Notes under the pieces: model-generated
Databases searched by the model: none
Told to the model about the DNA's origin: nothing
What the model saw: the letters and a program-made list of their open reading frames with translations, nothing else
Source of the DNA: Pedobacter kyungheensis
GTDB lineage: Bacteria > Bacteroidota > Bacteroidia > Sphingobacteriales > Sphingobacteriaceae
Assembly: GCF_000812965.1 (NCBI RefSeq)
Contig: NZ_JSYN01000021.1
Location: 1-64,000 of the forward strand
Reading direction: 5' to 3'
DNA length: 64,000 bases
Program-made: the position numbers and the translations under genes
Shown here: piece by piece, positions 53,376 to 60,492 of the stretch
How positions within the stretch are numbered: the first letter of the stretch is position 1
How the letters are laid out: each line of letters starts with the position of its first letter

Positions 53376-53458
53376 CTGGCAAAGCGCTTGCCTTGGAATG
53401 CGATTCAAATGGTTCTCATTCCAAGTAAGAGATGGGGGTTCGAGTCTCTCCTTTACCT
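53361..53458 (+). tRNA. tRNA-like gene with extended anticodon arm
   Basis: Acceptor GGTGATG (53361-53367) pairs with CTTTACC (53451-53457) at 6 of 7 positions, with one U-U mismatch. D arm GCTT...AAGC (53370-53373, 53382-53385) has AGCTGGCA as loop. T arm is GGGGG-TTCGAGT-CTCTC (53434-53450). The anticodon stem CTTGC (53387-53391) and GTAAG (53425-53429) enclose CTTGGAA, which would give anticodon UGG, plus 26 extra nt ending CATTCCAA. The extra part pairs with the anticodon side (CTTGGAATG/CATTCCAAG, 9 bp). No CCA is encoded. Either a tRNA with an intron-like insert at the 37/38 position, or a non-decoding tRNA mimic. Confidence 0.65.
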
Positions 53459-53503
53459 CGAAAATAACTTTTTACCTTTTCTGTTTTAATTAGGTTTTTT
53501 GTA

Positions 53504-54583
53504 ATGGAAAAGAATTTTTTAGAGATGTTGGACAGTCTTCCGGCAGAGCAAAAGCAACCCTTTATTGATCACTTTGTACAGACGGTATTGGGTAAGTCTG
53601 CATCACCGCTTATTTTGACCACCAGTAAGACCATTTCAAATGATGCTAGTTTAGATGAGAGGATAAGATTAACAGCCGAAATCTATGGAATTGATCCCAA
53701 ACGAATCGACAAGGAAGAATTTCTTCTAGGTGAAAAGGAAATTGCAGAATCCAAAATGCAGGTTCGAGCAATTATCCAAGATTATTTTGGCCAAGAAAAT
53801 AATACGGGACAGAGAAGCAAAAACGATGAACTAATTAGTTTGGGTAAATTTTTATATACCACCCAGATGAATTTTCAGATTACTCCAATGGAGGTTCCTG
53901 ATTTTCTTTTAACTGGCGGTGATAAGGTCATCGGGCTAGAACATACTAGGCTGGAGGCCGGGAACGACAAGGCATATATTGCCGAAATCTGGAAAAAATA
54001 CTTGAATGAGACAGTCTACAAACTTTTAAATGCGATGCCCGGGTTATGTGGAGTAGGTAATCTTACTCTGGATACTGATCGGAGGCTTTATGAGGGTAAA
54101 TCGTTGAGGGATTTTAATGATAAAGCGATCAGCTTGAATCGATCAAAGATTATAAATCATCTTACTGACTATATTAGAGCAACGATTAATGGGGAAGCCA
54201 TTACTACACCGGCATTTGTTAAAACCTTTAGCTATCAATCTTCCAACGAATCGTTTTCCTTAAAATACAATCAGGATTATTTTGTCAGAAGCGATTTTTC
54301 GGAAATGGTACAAGAAGCAGTACGCAAGAAAGAAAAAAGGATTGATGTTTATAAAGAAAATGCTAAAGTTGATGAATGCTGGCTTTTGCTGGTTTATGGG
54401 GATGCTAATCTCTCGTCCGGTTTTAAAGTGAATGAAAACTCCCTCATGACAGAGTTGGAAAGTACGTTTAATCGCATTTTTATATTAAACTCTTTCAACC
54501 AGGCTTGTTTTGAAGTGCAAAAGGGTACCTCAAAGTTAAAGTACATTGCTCAGAAACAATTTAGGGAACTATTGATAAGATAA
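53504..54583 (+). CDS. hypothetical protein with possible nuclease-like core
   Basis: 359 residues, soluble. The centre has VPDFLLTGGDKVIGLEHTRL (Asp132, Glu145), which looks like the D...E-x-(T/K) part of PD-(D/E)xK nucleases. The Lys is replaced, so it may be inactive or another fold. It begins 46 bp after the tRNA-like gene and 128 bp after the HEPN gene, same strand, so the three may be one unit. No firm family. Confidence 0.55.
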   Translation: MEKNFLEMLDSLPAEQKQPFIDHFVQTVLGKSASPLILTTSKTISNDASLDERIRLTAEIYGIDPKRIDKEEFLLGEKEIAESKMQVRAIIQDYFGQENNTGQRSKNDELISLGKFLYTTQMNFQITPMEVPDFLLTGGDKVIGLEHTRLEAGNDKAYIAEIWKKYLNETVYKLLNAMPGLCGVGNLTLDTDRRLYEGKSLRDFNDKAISLNRSKIINHLTDYIRATINGEAITTPAFVKTFSYQSSNESFSLKYNQDYFVRSDFSEMVQEAVRKKEKRIDVYKENAKVDECWLLLVYGDANLSSGFKVNENSLMTELESTFNRIFILNSFNQACFEVQKGTSKLKYIAQKQFRELLIR

Positions 54584-54593
54584 GCCTAATTTA

Positions 54594-54890
54594 TTACCAG
54601 TCGCCACCAAATGAAACCCTCAGGCCTGTGGTATCCATCTTTTTGTTAATGAATATGGTTGCTGCTTCTTCAGCAAGATTATGATCGTCAATATAATTGT
54701 TTTCTCTTAGGATCTGCCTTGCTACCGGGAACCATTCACTCCGGTCAATATTTCTAATATATTCTGTAGCCTCAGACATCAAATCTTCAGCATGTGACCC
54801 ATCACCCAAAACTTTATAGGTGGCAGAATCAAAAGCTGTCCGCCAGGCAAGTTCTAATAACTCTTCTCTTTTTTTATCTGTCATATCCAA
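54594..54890 (-). CDS. hypothetical protein, small
   Basis: 98 residues, acidic and helical (KKREELLELAWRTAFDSATY; ILRENNYIDDHNLAEEAATI). No family recognised. Converges on the preceding plus-strand gene with a 10-bp gap. Confidence 0.5.
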   Translation of the reverse strand: MDMTDKKREELLELAWRTAFDSATYKVLGDGSHAEDLMSEATEYIRNIDRSEWFPVARQILRENNYIDDHNLAEEAATIFINKKMDTTGLRVSFGGDW

Positions 54891-55216
54891 ATTTAATCAT
54901 TTGGAAAGACTTAATATAAAATGCAGGGTGCTTAAAACTTTACAAGTTTTGCTCCGATTGATAGGGATTGATTTTGGCTGTTTGCGCAACAAATTTCTGA
55001 TTGGCAGGAGATTACCTAGTCAAGGCGGCTCCGCTTTGCTCCGCTGGTTTTGAAAAAATAATCTCCACACCTGCGCTGCGCTCCGGGTAGTATTTTTTTT
55101 CCAAAAGCCTTGCCTGTAATCCCTGCCCAACAGGAGCGGGTGCTTAACAAAAAGCCAGGAATGGCTCCCGCCGAAAGGTAGTAGGCAGGTTTTCACAAAT
55201 TTAATTTATCAAAAAA
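54891..55216. other. 326-bp non-coding region before the ICE gene run
   Basis: Holds a small hairpin (AAAACTT-tac-AAGTTTT, 54931-54947), a GC-rich stretch with the direct repeat GCTCCGCTtt/GCTCCGCTgg near 55025-55045, and several short inverted repeats (for example GGAGCGGG/CCCGCCG types near 55130-55170). It could be an RNA gene or transfer-related site, but nothing is decisive. Confidence 0.35.
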
Positions 55217-55738
55217 ATGGAAACAAAAGTGAAAGAAAACGGACAGGCTAATGTAAACAGCGTGAAAGCCGAGAAAACCCCAAGGTTTGTAGCTGGCAAT
55301 CCTGTAAATGAGGTAGCTAAAAAAGCAGAGGTAAAAAATGGGGAAGAGGCTGAAAAGCCGGAGGAAGTTAAGGAGCAGCTTAAAACTGAACCCTCTAAAC
55401 TGGAAATTAAAGAAGCTTTAGCACAGCAAAAACCTGCCCTGAACCTTGATGAAATGCTGAAACTGGTAGCTGACTTAAGCAAAAGGACGGCTTTGCGTGA
55501 CCGCTACAAAGGTTATATCGATGCGTTGGCTGGCTTTGAGCAGGAGCAGAAAGAAAATGTTGACGAGTTGGAAGATGAAACGGCTTTTCAGGGCTGTGAA
55601 CTGGAAATCAGCGATAGCCATGGCAATGTGTTCAGCACCAAAAGCCCATCAGTGATCAAAGGCACTATAGCGTTTATCAGTGGCCGTTTAGCCGAACGTT
55701 TGGCCGAGGTGGAAGCAGGTATTGTTTTGCCAGCCTAG
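55217..55738 (+). CDS. ICE hypothetical protein, coiled-coil/charged
   Basis: 173 residues. The N-terminal 75 residues are rich in Lys, Glu and Ala and probably disordered. The C-terminal half is ordered (PALNLDEMLKLVADLSKRTA, LRDRYKGYIDALAGFEQEQK, then SVIKGTIAFISGRLAERLAE). Proteins of this form head small-gene clusters in Bacteroidota ICEs; function not known. A hairpin terminator follows. Confidence 0.6.
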   Translation: METKVKENGQANVNSVKAEKTPRFVAGNPVNEVAKKAEVKNGEEAEKPEEVKEQLKTEPSKLEIKEALAQQKPALNLDEMLKLVADLSKRTALRDRYKGYIDALAGFEQEQKENVDELEDETAFQGCELEISDSHGNVFSTKSPSVIKGTIAFISGRLAERLAEVEAGIVLPA

Positions 55739-55747
55739 AAACTGAAT

Positions 55748-55769
55748 GCCTCCCGAGCATTCGGGAGGC
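55748..55769 (+). terminator. hairpin terminator after the ICE coiled-coil gene
   Basis: GCCTCCCGA-gcat-TCGGGAGGC, 9-bp perfect stem followed by TATTTATT. It separates the preceding gene from the small-gene run that starts at 55796. Confidence 0.7.
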
Positions 55770-55795
55770 TATTTATTCACCTAAAAACCAATGTT

Positions 55796-55933
55796 ATGTT
55801 AGAAGCATTCAAAGAATATTTAGATCAGATGTTTTATCAGGGTTACGCAGATCAGTTTGAAGATGATAATCCGATGGAGTTTTACAGCCAGTACAGGGAG
55901 TTCAGGCTTAACCATGGAGGGCTGCCGCTATGA
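55796..55933 (+). CDS. 45-aa ICE small protein
   Basis: MLEAFKEYLDQMFYQGYADQ and so on, rich in aromatic and acidic residues, ending LNHGGLPL. The stop overlaps the start of the next gene (ATGA, 55930-55933), which supports real translation. No family recognised. Confidence 0.55.
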   Translation: MLEAFKEYLDQMFYQGYADQFEDDNPMEFYSQYREFRLNHGGLPL

Positions 55934-56160
55934 AGTACGAAACGATATTTATAATGGTGAGGGTGCAGGTGCATGCCGACCACGAGCATGTTTCCAGTAT
56001 GGTAAGGGAATTGGAAACCCAGTCTGTTTTGAGCCTGAGCGATACGGCCAATATTAACGTCCTTGAAACCGAAATATTGGTTTCAAGGATCCATAACCCT
56101 AAGGTTCACCGCTGGGGAAGTTTGGAGAAAGTAGCCCCGCAAAAAAATAGCAGGTCATGA
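55930..56160 (+). CDS. ICE hypothetical small protein
   Basis: 76 residues, probably an alpha/beta fold (TIFIMVRVQVHADHEHVSSM, VLETEILVSRI). Overlaps the preceding and following genes by 4 bp each, so it is coupled in the operon with the J-domain gene. Function unknown. Confidence 0.6.
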   Translation: MKYETIFIMVRVQVHADHEHVSSMVRELETQSVLSLSDTANINVLETEILVSRIHNPKVHRWGSLEKVAPQKNSRS

Positions 56161-56639
56161 AATGGTTTGGGGAATGCAGTACGCTGGACGAGGTCAAAGC
56201 ACTGTACAAAAAGCTCGCTAAACAGTATCACCCCGATTTAGGGGGTGATACCCTGACCATGCAGGAAGTAAATAAAGAATACGCTTTTGCATCAGCCAAG
56301 GTGATCAAGGGCAAAAACCTGAATGAGCAGGAAACAGAAAACGAAATCCGCTTTTCGGCAGAGTACAGGGAGGCTATAGAGAAAATTATCCATTTGCAGG
56401 GGATAACCATTGAACTGGTAGGTTACTGGATATGGGTAACAGGCAATACCATAGCGGTTAAAAACGAGCTGAAAAATGCAGGGTTCTTTTTCGCCTCCAA
56501 AAAACTGGCTTGGTACTTCCGTACTGGCGAATATAAATGCAGTAAGGGCAGCAAGAAAAGCTTGGAGGAGATCAGGGATAGATACGGCAGCGAGGTGATC
56601 AAAGGAAAGGCAAATGTTAAACAATATTTAAACAATTAA
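56157..56639 (+). CDS. J-domain protein (DnaJ-like)
   Basis: 160 residues. N-terminal J domain with the HPD motif: LDEVKALYKKLAKQYHPDLG, GDTLTMQEVNKEYAFA. A C-terminal domain follows (GYWIWVTGNTIAVKNELKNA, AWYFRTGEYKCSKGSKKSLE) that is common to ICE-borne J proteins. It would recruit host DnaK, perhaps to load or remodel element replication or transfer proteins. Confidence 0.85.
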   Translation: MKWFGECSTLDEVKALYKKLAKQYHPDLGGDTLTMQEVNKEYAFASAKVIKGKNLNEQETENEIRFSAEYREAIEKIIHLQGITIELVGYWIWVTGNTIAVKNELKNAGFFFASKKLAWYFRTGEYKCSKGSKKSLEEIRDRYGSEVIKGKANVKQYLNN

Positions 56640-56641
56640 TT

Positions 56642-57121
56642 ATGGGCTGGAAAGGAGAAAATCCCGATACGGTTTATCATCATTTTGATGATTCGGGTAT
56701 CAGGGTTTATTTGGATAAGACGGATTGCTCAGCGGAAACCGAAAATTGCGCAAGGTTTTTTTGCCAGCATCAAAATTATTCCTCAGTGCAGGTGAAAGGG
56801 TTTTATTACCTGCGTGGGCATAGGAAGCAGGTCATTCATTCAAGGGTTTTGGTCGGGGTTTTAGAAGCGGAAAGCCTGCCGCCCGAACTTTTTGAAATTG
56901 TCCACTGCCTGACCTTTTGGAATCAGGAGGGTGCAGATTGCTATATGATGAATGCTGAAAAGCATGAGACCTACAGCGATTTTATTTTAAAATGTATTGC
57001 GGCAGACTGCAGGGTTGTCGTTGAGCCCTGTGCTGATCGGTTTGCCACGGGCAAAGGTGGCAACCACGTTTGGGTAAGCCATAAGGAAAGCGGCATACGC
57101 ATTTTATTCATTCATTTTTAA
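56642..57121 (+). CDS. ICE hypothetical protein
   Basis: 159 residues, Cys- and His-rich (DKTDCSAETENCARFFCQHQ; NQEGADCYMMNAEKHETYSD). Starts 2 bp after the J-domain gene. No signal peptide and no recognised family. Confidence 0.55.
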   Translation: MGWKGENPDTVYHHFDDSGIRVYLDKTDCSAETENCARFFCQHQNYSSVQVKGFYYLRGHRKQVIHSRVLVGVLEAESLPPELFEIVHCLTFWNQEGADCYMMNAEKHETYSDFILKCIAADCRVVVEPCADRFATGKGGNHVWVSHKESGIRILFIHF

Positions 57122-57161
57122 TTAAAACGGTTTGCGTTGACCGCAATTGAGCGCATGAGAT

Positions 57162-57602
57162 ATGAAAACACTAGATTTAAATAATACCAAAATTTTCTGC
57201 GGGCTGATGGAAAAGATGGGGGACAAGACGCATTTAAAAATCGAAAATGAACCCTTTATGCCGCTAAGTATTGAAAAACTGGCTGATGGCATTAACATAG
57301 GTAGGTATGACAACGGCATTTTATATAGCCTTGCCCATTATTATACGCTAAACGGGGATTTGATGAGTGATCCGGAAATGACTTTTATTGTGGTATTGGG
57401 TGAGGCTGGATTGGCCGATCCCCAAACAGTTCAGGTTTTACCCTGCTCATACACCCAGTCGGATATGGGAATTTATGAAGAAGGGGTGCGCTTTAGCTAT
57501 CAAAAAGCGATCGAATACGACACTGATTTGCAAACCGGTCATACCGAGTTTGCAGGTGTCTGGCTAAGCAATATTCATGATCAGGGATTTTTAGAGCAAT
57601 GA
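57162..57602 (+). CDS. DUF6908-like ICE protein
   Basis: 146 residues: MPLSIEKLADGINIGRYDNG, ILYSLAHYYTLNGDLMSDPE. The SLAHYYxxNGDLM.DPEM string is what I associate with the DUF6908 group found in Bacteroidota mobile elements. Role unknown. Its stop overlaps an ATG (57599) that opens the frame of the next gene. Confidence 0.6.
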   Translation: MKTLDLNNTKIFCGLMEKMGDKTHLKIENEPFMPLSIEKLADGINIGRYDNGILYSLAHYYTLNGDLMSDPEMTFIVVLGEAGLADPQTVQVLPCSYTQSDMGIYEEGVRFSYQKAIEYDTDLQTGHTEFAGVWLSNIHDQGFLEQ

Positions 57603-57667
57603 AAGCGCTGCATTAATTATCGGGGTCAGAAAAAGCAAGGCTTTTACACGACCTGTTTCCTGAAGAA

Positions 57668-57973
57668 ATGCCGATGCTGCTGGAAGATATCAGCCTTTTT
57701 TGCGAGGATTTCAAAGCAAATAAACAGCACTACCGCAAGGGCTGGGATAGTGGTTTTATGTCTTTTGATTACTGGCAGAATCTTGCAGGCGAAACAGCAG
57801 GCATATTAAAAAGGCACAAGGTGAATATGCTTCGCAGCAGCAGGGTATTCTCAGACCAGCTGTATTTTACCTACACCTCTTTATTTGTGACCAACCGCAT
57901 TGTAAAATATGCAGCTAAAGGGTCTCAGAATGAAAAATTTAAACAGGCAGTAAACCTGCTGTTTAATCCTTAG
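57668..57973 (+). CDS. ICE hypothetical protein, 5' end possibly broken
   Basis: 101 residues from the first good ATG. The same frame is open upstream to 57617 (LSGSEKARLLHDLFPEE before the Met), and an in-frame ATG at 57599 overlaps the previous stop, but a TAA at 57614-57616 separates them. The neighbouring frame around 57611-57625 reads INYRG, so a pair of small frameshifts could have damaged the start. Family not recognised. Confidence 0.5.
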   Translation: MPMLLEDISLFCEDFKANKQHYRKGWDSGFMSFDYWQNLAGETAGILKRHKVNMLRSSRVFSDQLYFTYTSLFVTNRIVKYAAKGSQNEKFKQAVNLLFNP

Positions 57974-57993
57974 AGTAGTTTGCCTGATGGTAG

Positions 57994-58020
57994 GGGCACC
58001 GCAAAATTTGCGCGGTGCCC
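57994..58020 (+). terminator. hairpin at end of the ICE small-gene run
   Basis: GGGCACCGC (57994-58002) pairs with GCGGTGCCC (58012-58020) around a 9-nt loop. Only a weak T tract follows, so termination is likely but not certain. Confidence 0.55.
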
Positions 58021-58102
58021 TTGCGGGCCTTTAGGTTTGTATAAGATTTTGCTAAGAGCGAAAATAAGAATTTTTTAAGTGCTGATTAAGACAGTTAATA
58101 AG

Positions 58103-58284
58103 AGTAGAGAGGTGACTTATCCTACGGGCAAGATTAAAGATCTAATTTATGATTTATGCCTCTTTACTTTTATAGACTATAACGAAATATTGCAGACGTT
58201 TGCTTGAAAAAGTTAACACAGTCAGGAGCGAACTAACTTGCGGGCAAGATTAATGATCTATCTTATGATTTAGGCTCCTGACTG
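58103..58284 (+). ncRNA. candidate IS110 bridge RNA (two 66-nt loop modules)
   Basis: Module 1 (58103-58168): stem AGTAGAGAGG/CCTCTTTACT. Module 2 (58219-58284): perfect stem CAGTCAGGAGC/GCTCCTGACTG. Both are exactly 66 nt and share the core CGGGCAAGATTAA-n-GATCTA then TTATGATTTA. They differ just before the core (TGACTTATCCTA versus GAACTAACTTG), where guide sequences would lie. The stems differ in sequence but both pair, so structure is conserved. By analogy with IS621, one would be the target-binding and the other the donor-binding loop. Confidence 0.65.
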
Positions 58285-58385
58285 CTGTTTAAACAGGCTT
58301 CAAATAGAAATTAGAGTTTTTAAGACTCATTAGTAAGGTATTGAGTGTGTTCAAATATGTTGACCCTAACTAACTTATAATAAGA

Positions 58386-59438
58386 ATGAACTGGAAGTAT
58401 TTTATTGGCATTGATGTGTCTAAGGCTACCCTTGACGTATGCATTTTAGAAGGTAAGAGCAAAATTCTTAACCTAGAAATTGAGAACAAACCAAAAGCAC
58501 TCAGCGCCTTTTGGAAATCTTTAACCAAACAGATACCAGGTATCTCTGCTGAAAACACCCTGTATTGTATGGAACATACAGGGATTTATAATGAGCATTT
58601 ATTATCATTCCTGCATAGTAAGGGAACTAATATATGCTTAGAACATCCAGCTCATTTAAGGCTGTGCGTTGGCTTGACACGTGGTAAAAATGATCAGGTC
58701 GACGCTGAACGAATTGCAGCTTATGCGTACAGGGAGAGAGAAGTTGTCAAATTATGGGAACCATCCAGAACCATTATTAAGACTTTAAAACACCTTACAT
58801 CTTTAAGGAACAGGTTAGTCCGAACAAAAAAGGCTTTGTCGATACCAGTGAAAGAAATAAAAATGTTTGATAAGGACGGTGGTAAGATGATCGAAAGCAT
58901 TTGCAAGGGAACCCTAAACAGTATTGCACAGGATCTGGAATCGGTCGAAAGGCATATTCTCGATATCATTAAGCTAGATCCTACGTTAAAAAGACTTTTT
59001 CAAATATCAACCTCTGTAAGTGGTATCGGAACTGTAACTGCTGTGGAGATTATAATAGCCACGAATGAATTTAAAAATATCACTACTGCCAAGAAATTCG
59101 CCTGTTATTCCGGAATAGTACCATTTGAGCACAATTCCGGAACAAGTATAAGAGGGCGGGCAAGGGGTTCTCATAAAGCGAATAAACGTGTCAAAACGTT
59201 GCTTCACATGGCAGCTATGGCATCTTTGATCAGTGGAGATATGAAACGTTACTACCTTCGGAAAACCTCAGAAGGCAAAAATAAAATGAGCGTAGTGAAT
59301 GCTGTAAGGAATAAGTTAATTCAACGCCTGTTCAGTTGTATCAAAGGTGACCGATTATATCGTCCGATGGATGACAGAGTGGTTATCAGGATGGGGGTCG
59401 AAGAACCTATGTGTCAAGATGCTTTGTCAATCCCGTAG
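58386..59438 (+). CDS. IS110-family transposase (DEDD recombinase)
   Basis: 350 residues. RuvC-like DEDD domain: FIGIDVSKATLDVCI (Asp), CMEHTGIYNE (Glu), GKNDQVDAERIAAYA (Asp, Asp). The C-terminal Tnp domain with the catalytic-Ser region has SVSGIGTVTAVEII, ACYSGIVPFEHNSGTSIRGR, and VRNKLIQRLFSCIKGD. It uses a bridge RNA to choose donor and target DNA. The last eight codons overlap the convergent ACR3 gene, so the C-terminal tail may come from flanking DNA. Otherwise intact. Confidence 0.9.
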   Translation: MNWKYFIGIDVSKATLDVCILEGKSKILNLEIENKPKALSAFWKSLTKQIPGISAENTLYCMEHTGIYNEHLLSFLHSKGTNICLEHPAHLRLCVGLTRGKNDQVDAERIAAYAYREREVVKLWEPSRTIIKTLKHLTSLRNRLVRTKKALSIPVKEIKMFDKDGGKMIESICKGTLNSIAQDLESVERHILDIIKLDPTLKRLFQISTSVSGIGTVTAVEIIIATNEFKNITTAKKFACYSGIVPFEHNSGTSIRGRARGSHKANKRVKTLLHMAAMASLISGDMKRYYLRKTSEGKNKMSVVNAVRNKLIQRLFSCIKGDRLYRPMDDRVVIRMGVEEPMCQDALSIP

Positions 59439-60490
59439 TATTTCCTTCTAAGCCAAAAGGCAACATTTACCAGTGCAATAAGCGCAGGTACTTCGACCAA
59501 TGGCCCGATTACGCCCACGAATGCCTGACCGGAATTGATGCCAAATACTCCGATGGCTACTGCTATGGCCAATTCGAAATTATTGCCAGCCGCAGTGAAG
59601 GCAATAGATGTGCTCTGTGAATAATCTGCACCCATTTTTTTTCCTGCAAAAAAGCTGATGATAAACATAATGGCAAAATAGATGACTAGCGGAATGGCAA
59701 TGCGAACTACATCCATTGGTATCTGTACAATTAGTTCTCCTTTAAGACTGAACATCACCACAATAGTAAACAGCAAGGCAATCAAAGTTATTGGCGAAAT
59801 AAATGGTATATACTTCTGCTGGAACCATTGCTCGCCTTTAATTTTGATCAAAGCATAACGGCTGATCAGCCCCGCAGCAAAGGGAACACCCAAGTAAAGC
59901 CCTACACTTTTTGCAATTTCAGTGATGGTAATGTTTACCGATAATCCATCTATACCAAACAGCGGCGGAAGTACGGTAATAAAAAGATAGGCATAAACAC
60001 TATAAAGTAATACCTGAAAGATACTGTTAAGCGCAATCAGACCAGCTGCATATTCCCTATTACCCTCTGCCAGCTCATTCCACACCACCACCATTGCAAT
60101 ACAACGTGCCAGGCCGATTAGAATCAACCCGATCATATATTCAGGGTAATCATGTAAAAATACAATGGCCAGTATAAACATGAGTGCAGGACCAATAATC
60201 CAGTTTAAAGCCAGCGAAGTGCCCAGCACTTTAGTATTGCGGAAGACTTCTCCCATTTTTTCATACCTGACTTTAGCCAACGGTGGGTACATCATCAATA
60301 TTAGCCCAATTGCCAATGGAATATTGGTCGTGCCACTGGAAAAAGAATTGATAAAACCTGATGAGGACGGAATAAAAAAGCCAATACCTACTCCAATCAC
60401 CATTGCCAGAAAAATCCATAGCGTTAAGTAACGGTCTAGAAACCCTAATTTTTTACGCTCTGCCGCAGGGGCACAAGTATTTGCCGACAT
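59414..60490 (-). CDS. ACR3-family arsenite efflux permease
   Basis: 358 residues, ten membrane segments. Conserved Cys motif GLARCIAMVVVWNELAEG, start LGFLDRYLTLWIFLAMVIGV, and FTAAGNNFELAIAVAIGVFG. Exports arsenite. The last few residues (GIDKAS) lie in the overlap with the IS110 transposase, so the IS inserted at or near the 3' end without removing the core. Last gene of the ars operon; it starts 2 bp after the phosphatase-type reductase gene. Confidence 0.9.
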   Translation of the reverse strand: MSANTCAPAAERKKLGFLDRYLTLWIFLAMVIGVGIGFFIPSSSGFINSFSSGTTNIPLAIGLILMMYPPLAKVRYEKMGEVFRNTKVLGTSLALNWIIGPALMFILAIVFLHDYPEYMIGLILIGLARCIAMVVVWNELAEGNREYAAGLIALNSIFQVLLYSVYAYLFITVLPPLFGIDGLSVNITITEIAKSVGLYLGVPFAAGLISRYALIKIKGEQWFQQKYIPFISPITLIALLFTIVVMFSLKGELIVQIPMDVVRIAIPLVIYFAIMFIISFFAGKKMGADYSQSTSIAFTAAGNNFELAIAVAIGVFGINSGQAFVGVIGPLVEVPALIALVNVAFWLRRKYYGIDKAS

Positions 60491-60492
60491 AT

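Larger units (their letters stand above)
58021..59438 (+). mobile_element. IS110-family insertion sequence (ends approximate)
   Basis: A long non-coding leader with two paralogous hairpins is followed by a DEDD transposase with almost no trailing DNA. This is the layout of the IS110 group, where the left end encodes the bridge RNA. IS110 elements lack terminal inverted repeats and target duplications, so I cannot fix the borders. The left one lies between 58021 and 58102. The right one lies near or inside 59390-59440, where the transposase and the ACR3 gene overlap. Confidence 0.65.

Noticed and set aside
53361..53458. Ordinary tRNA-Pro(UGG)
   Set aside because: The acceptor and loops fit a tRNA, but the anticodon is paired with a 26-nt insert and no CCA is encoded, so a normal decoding tRNA is unlikely.
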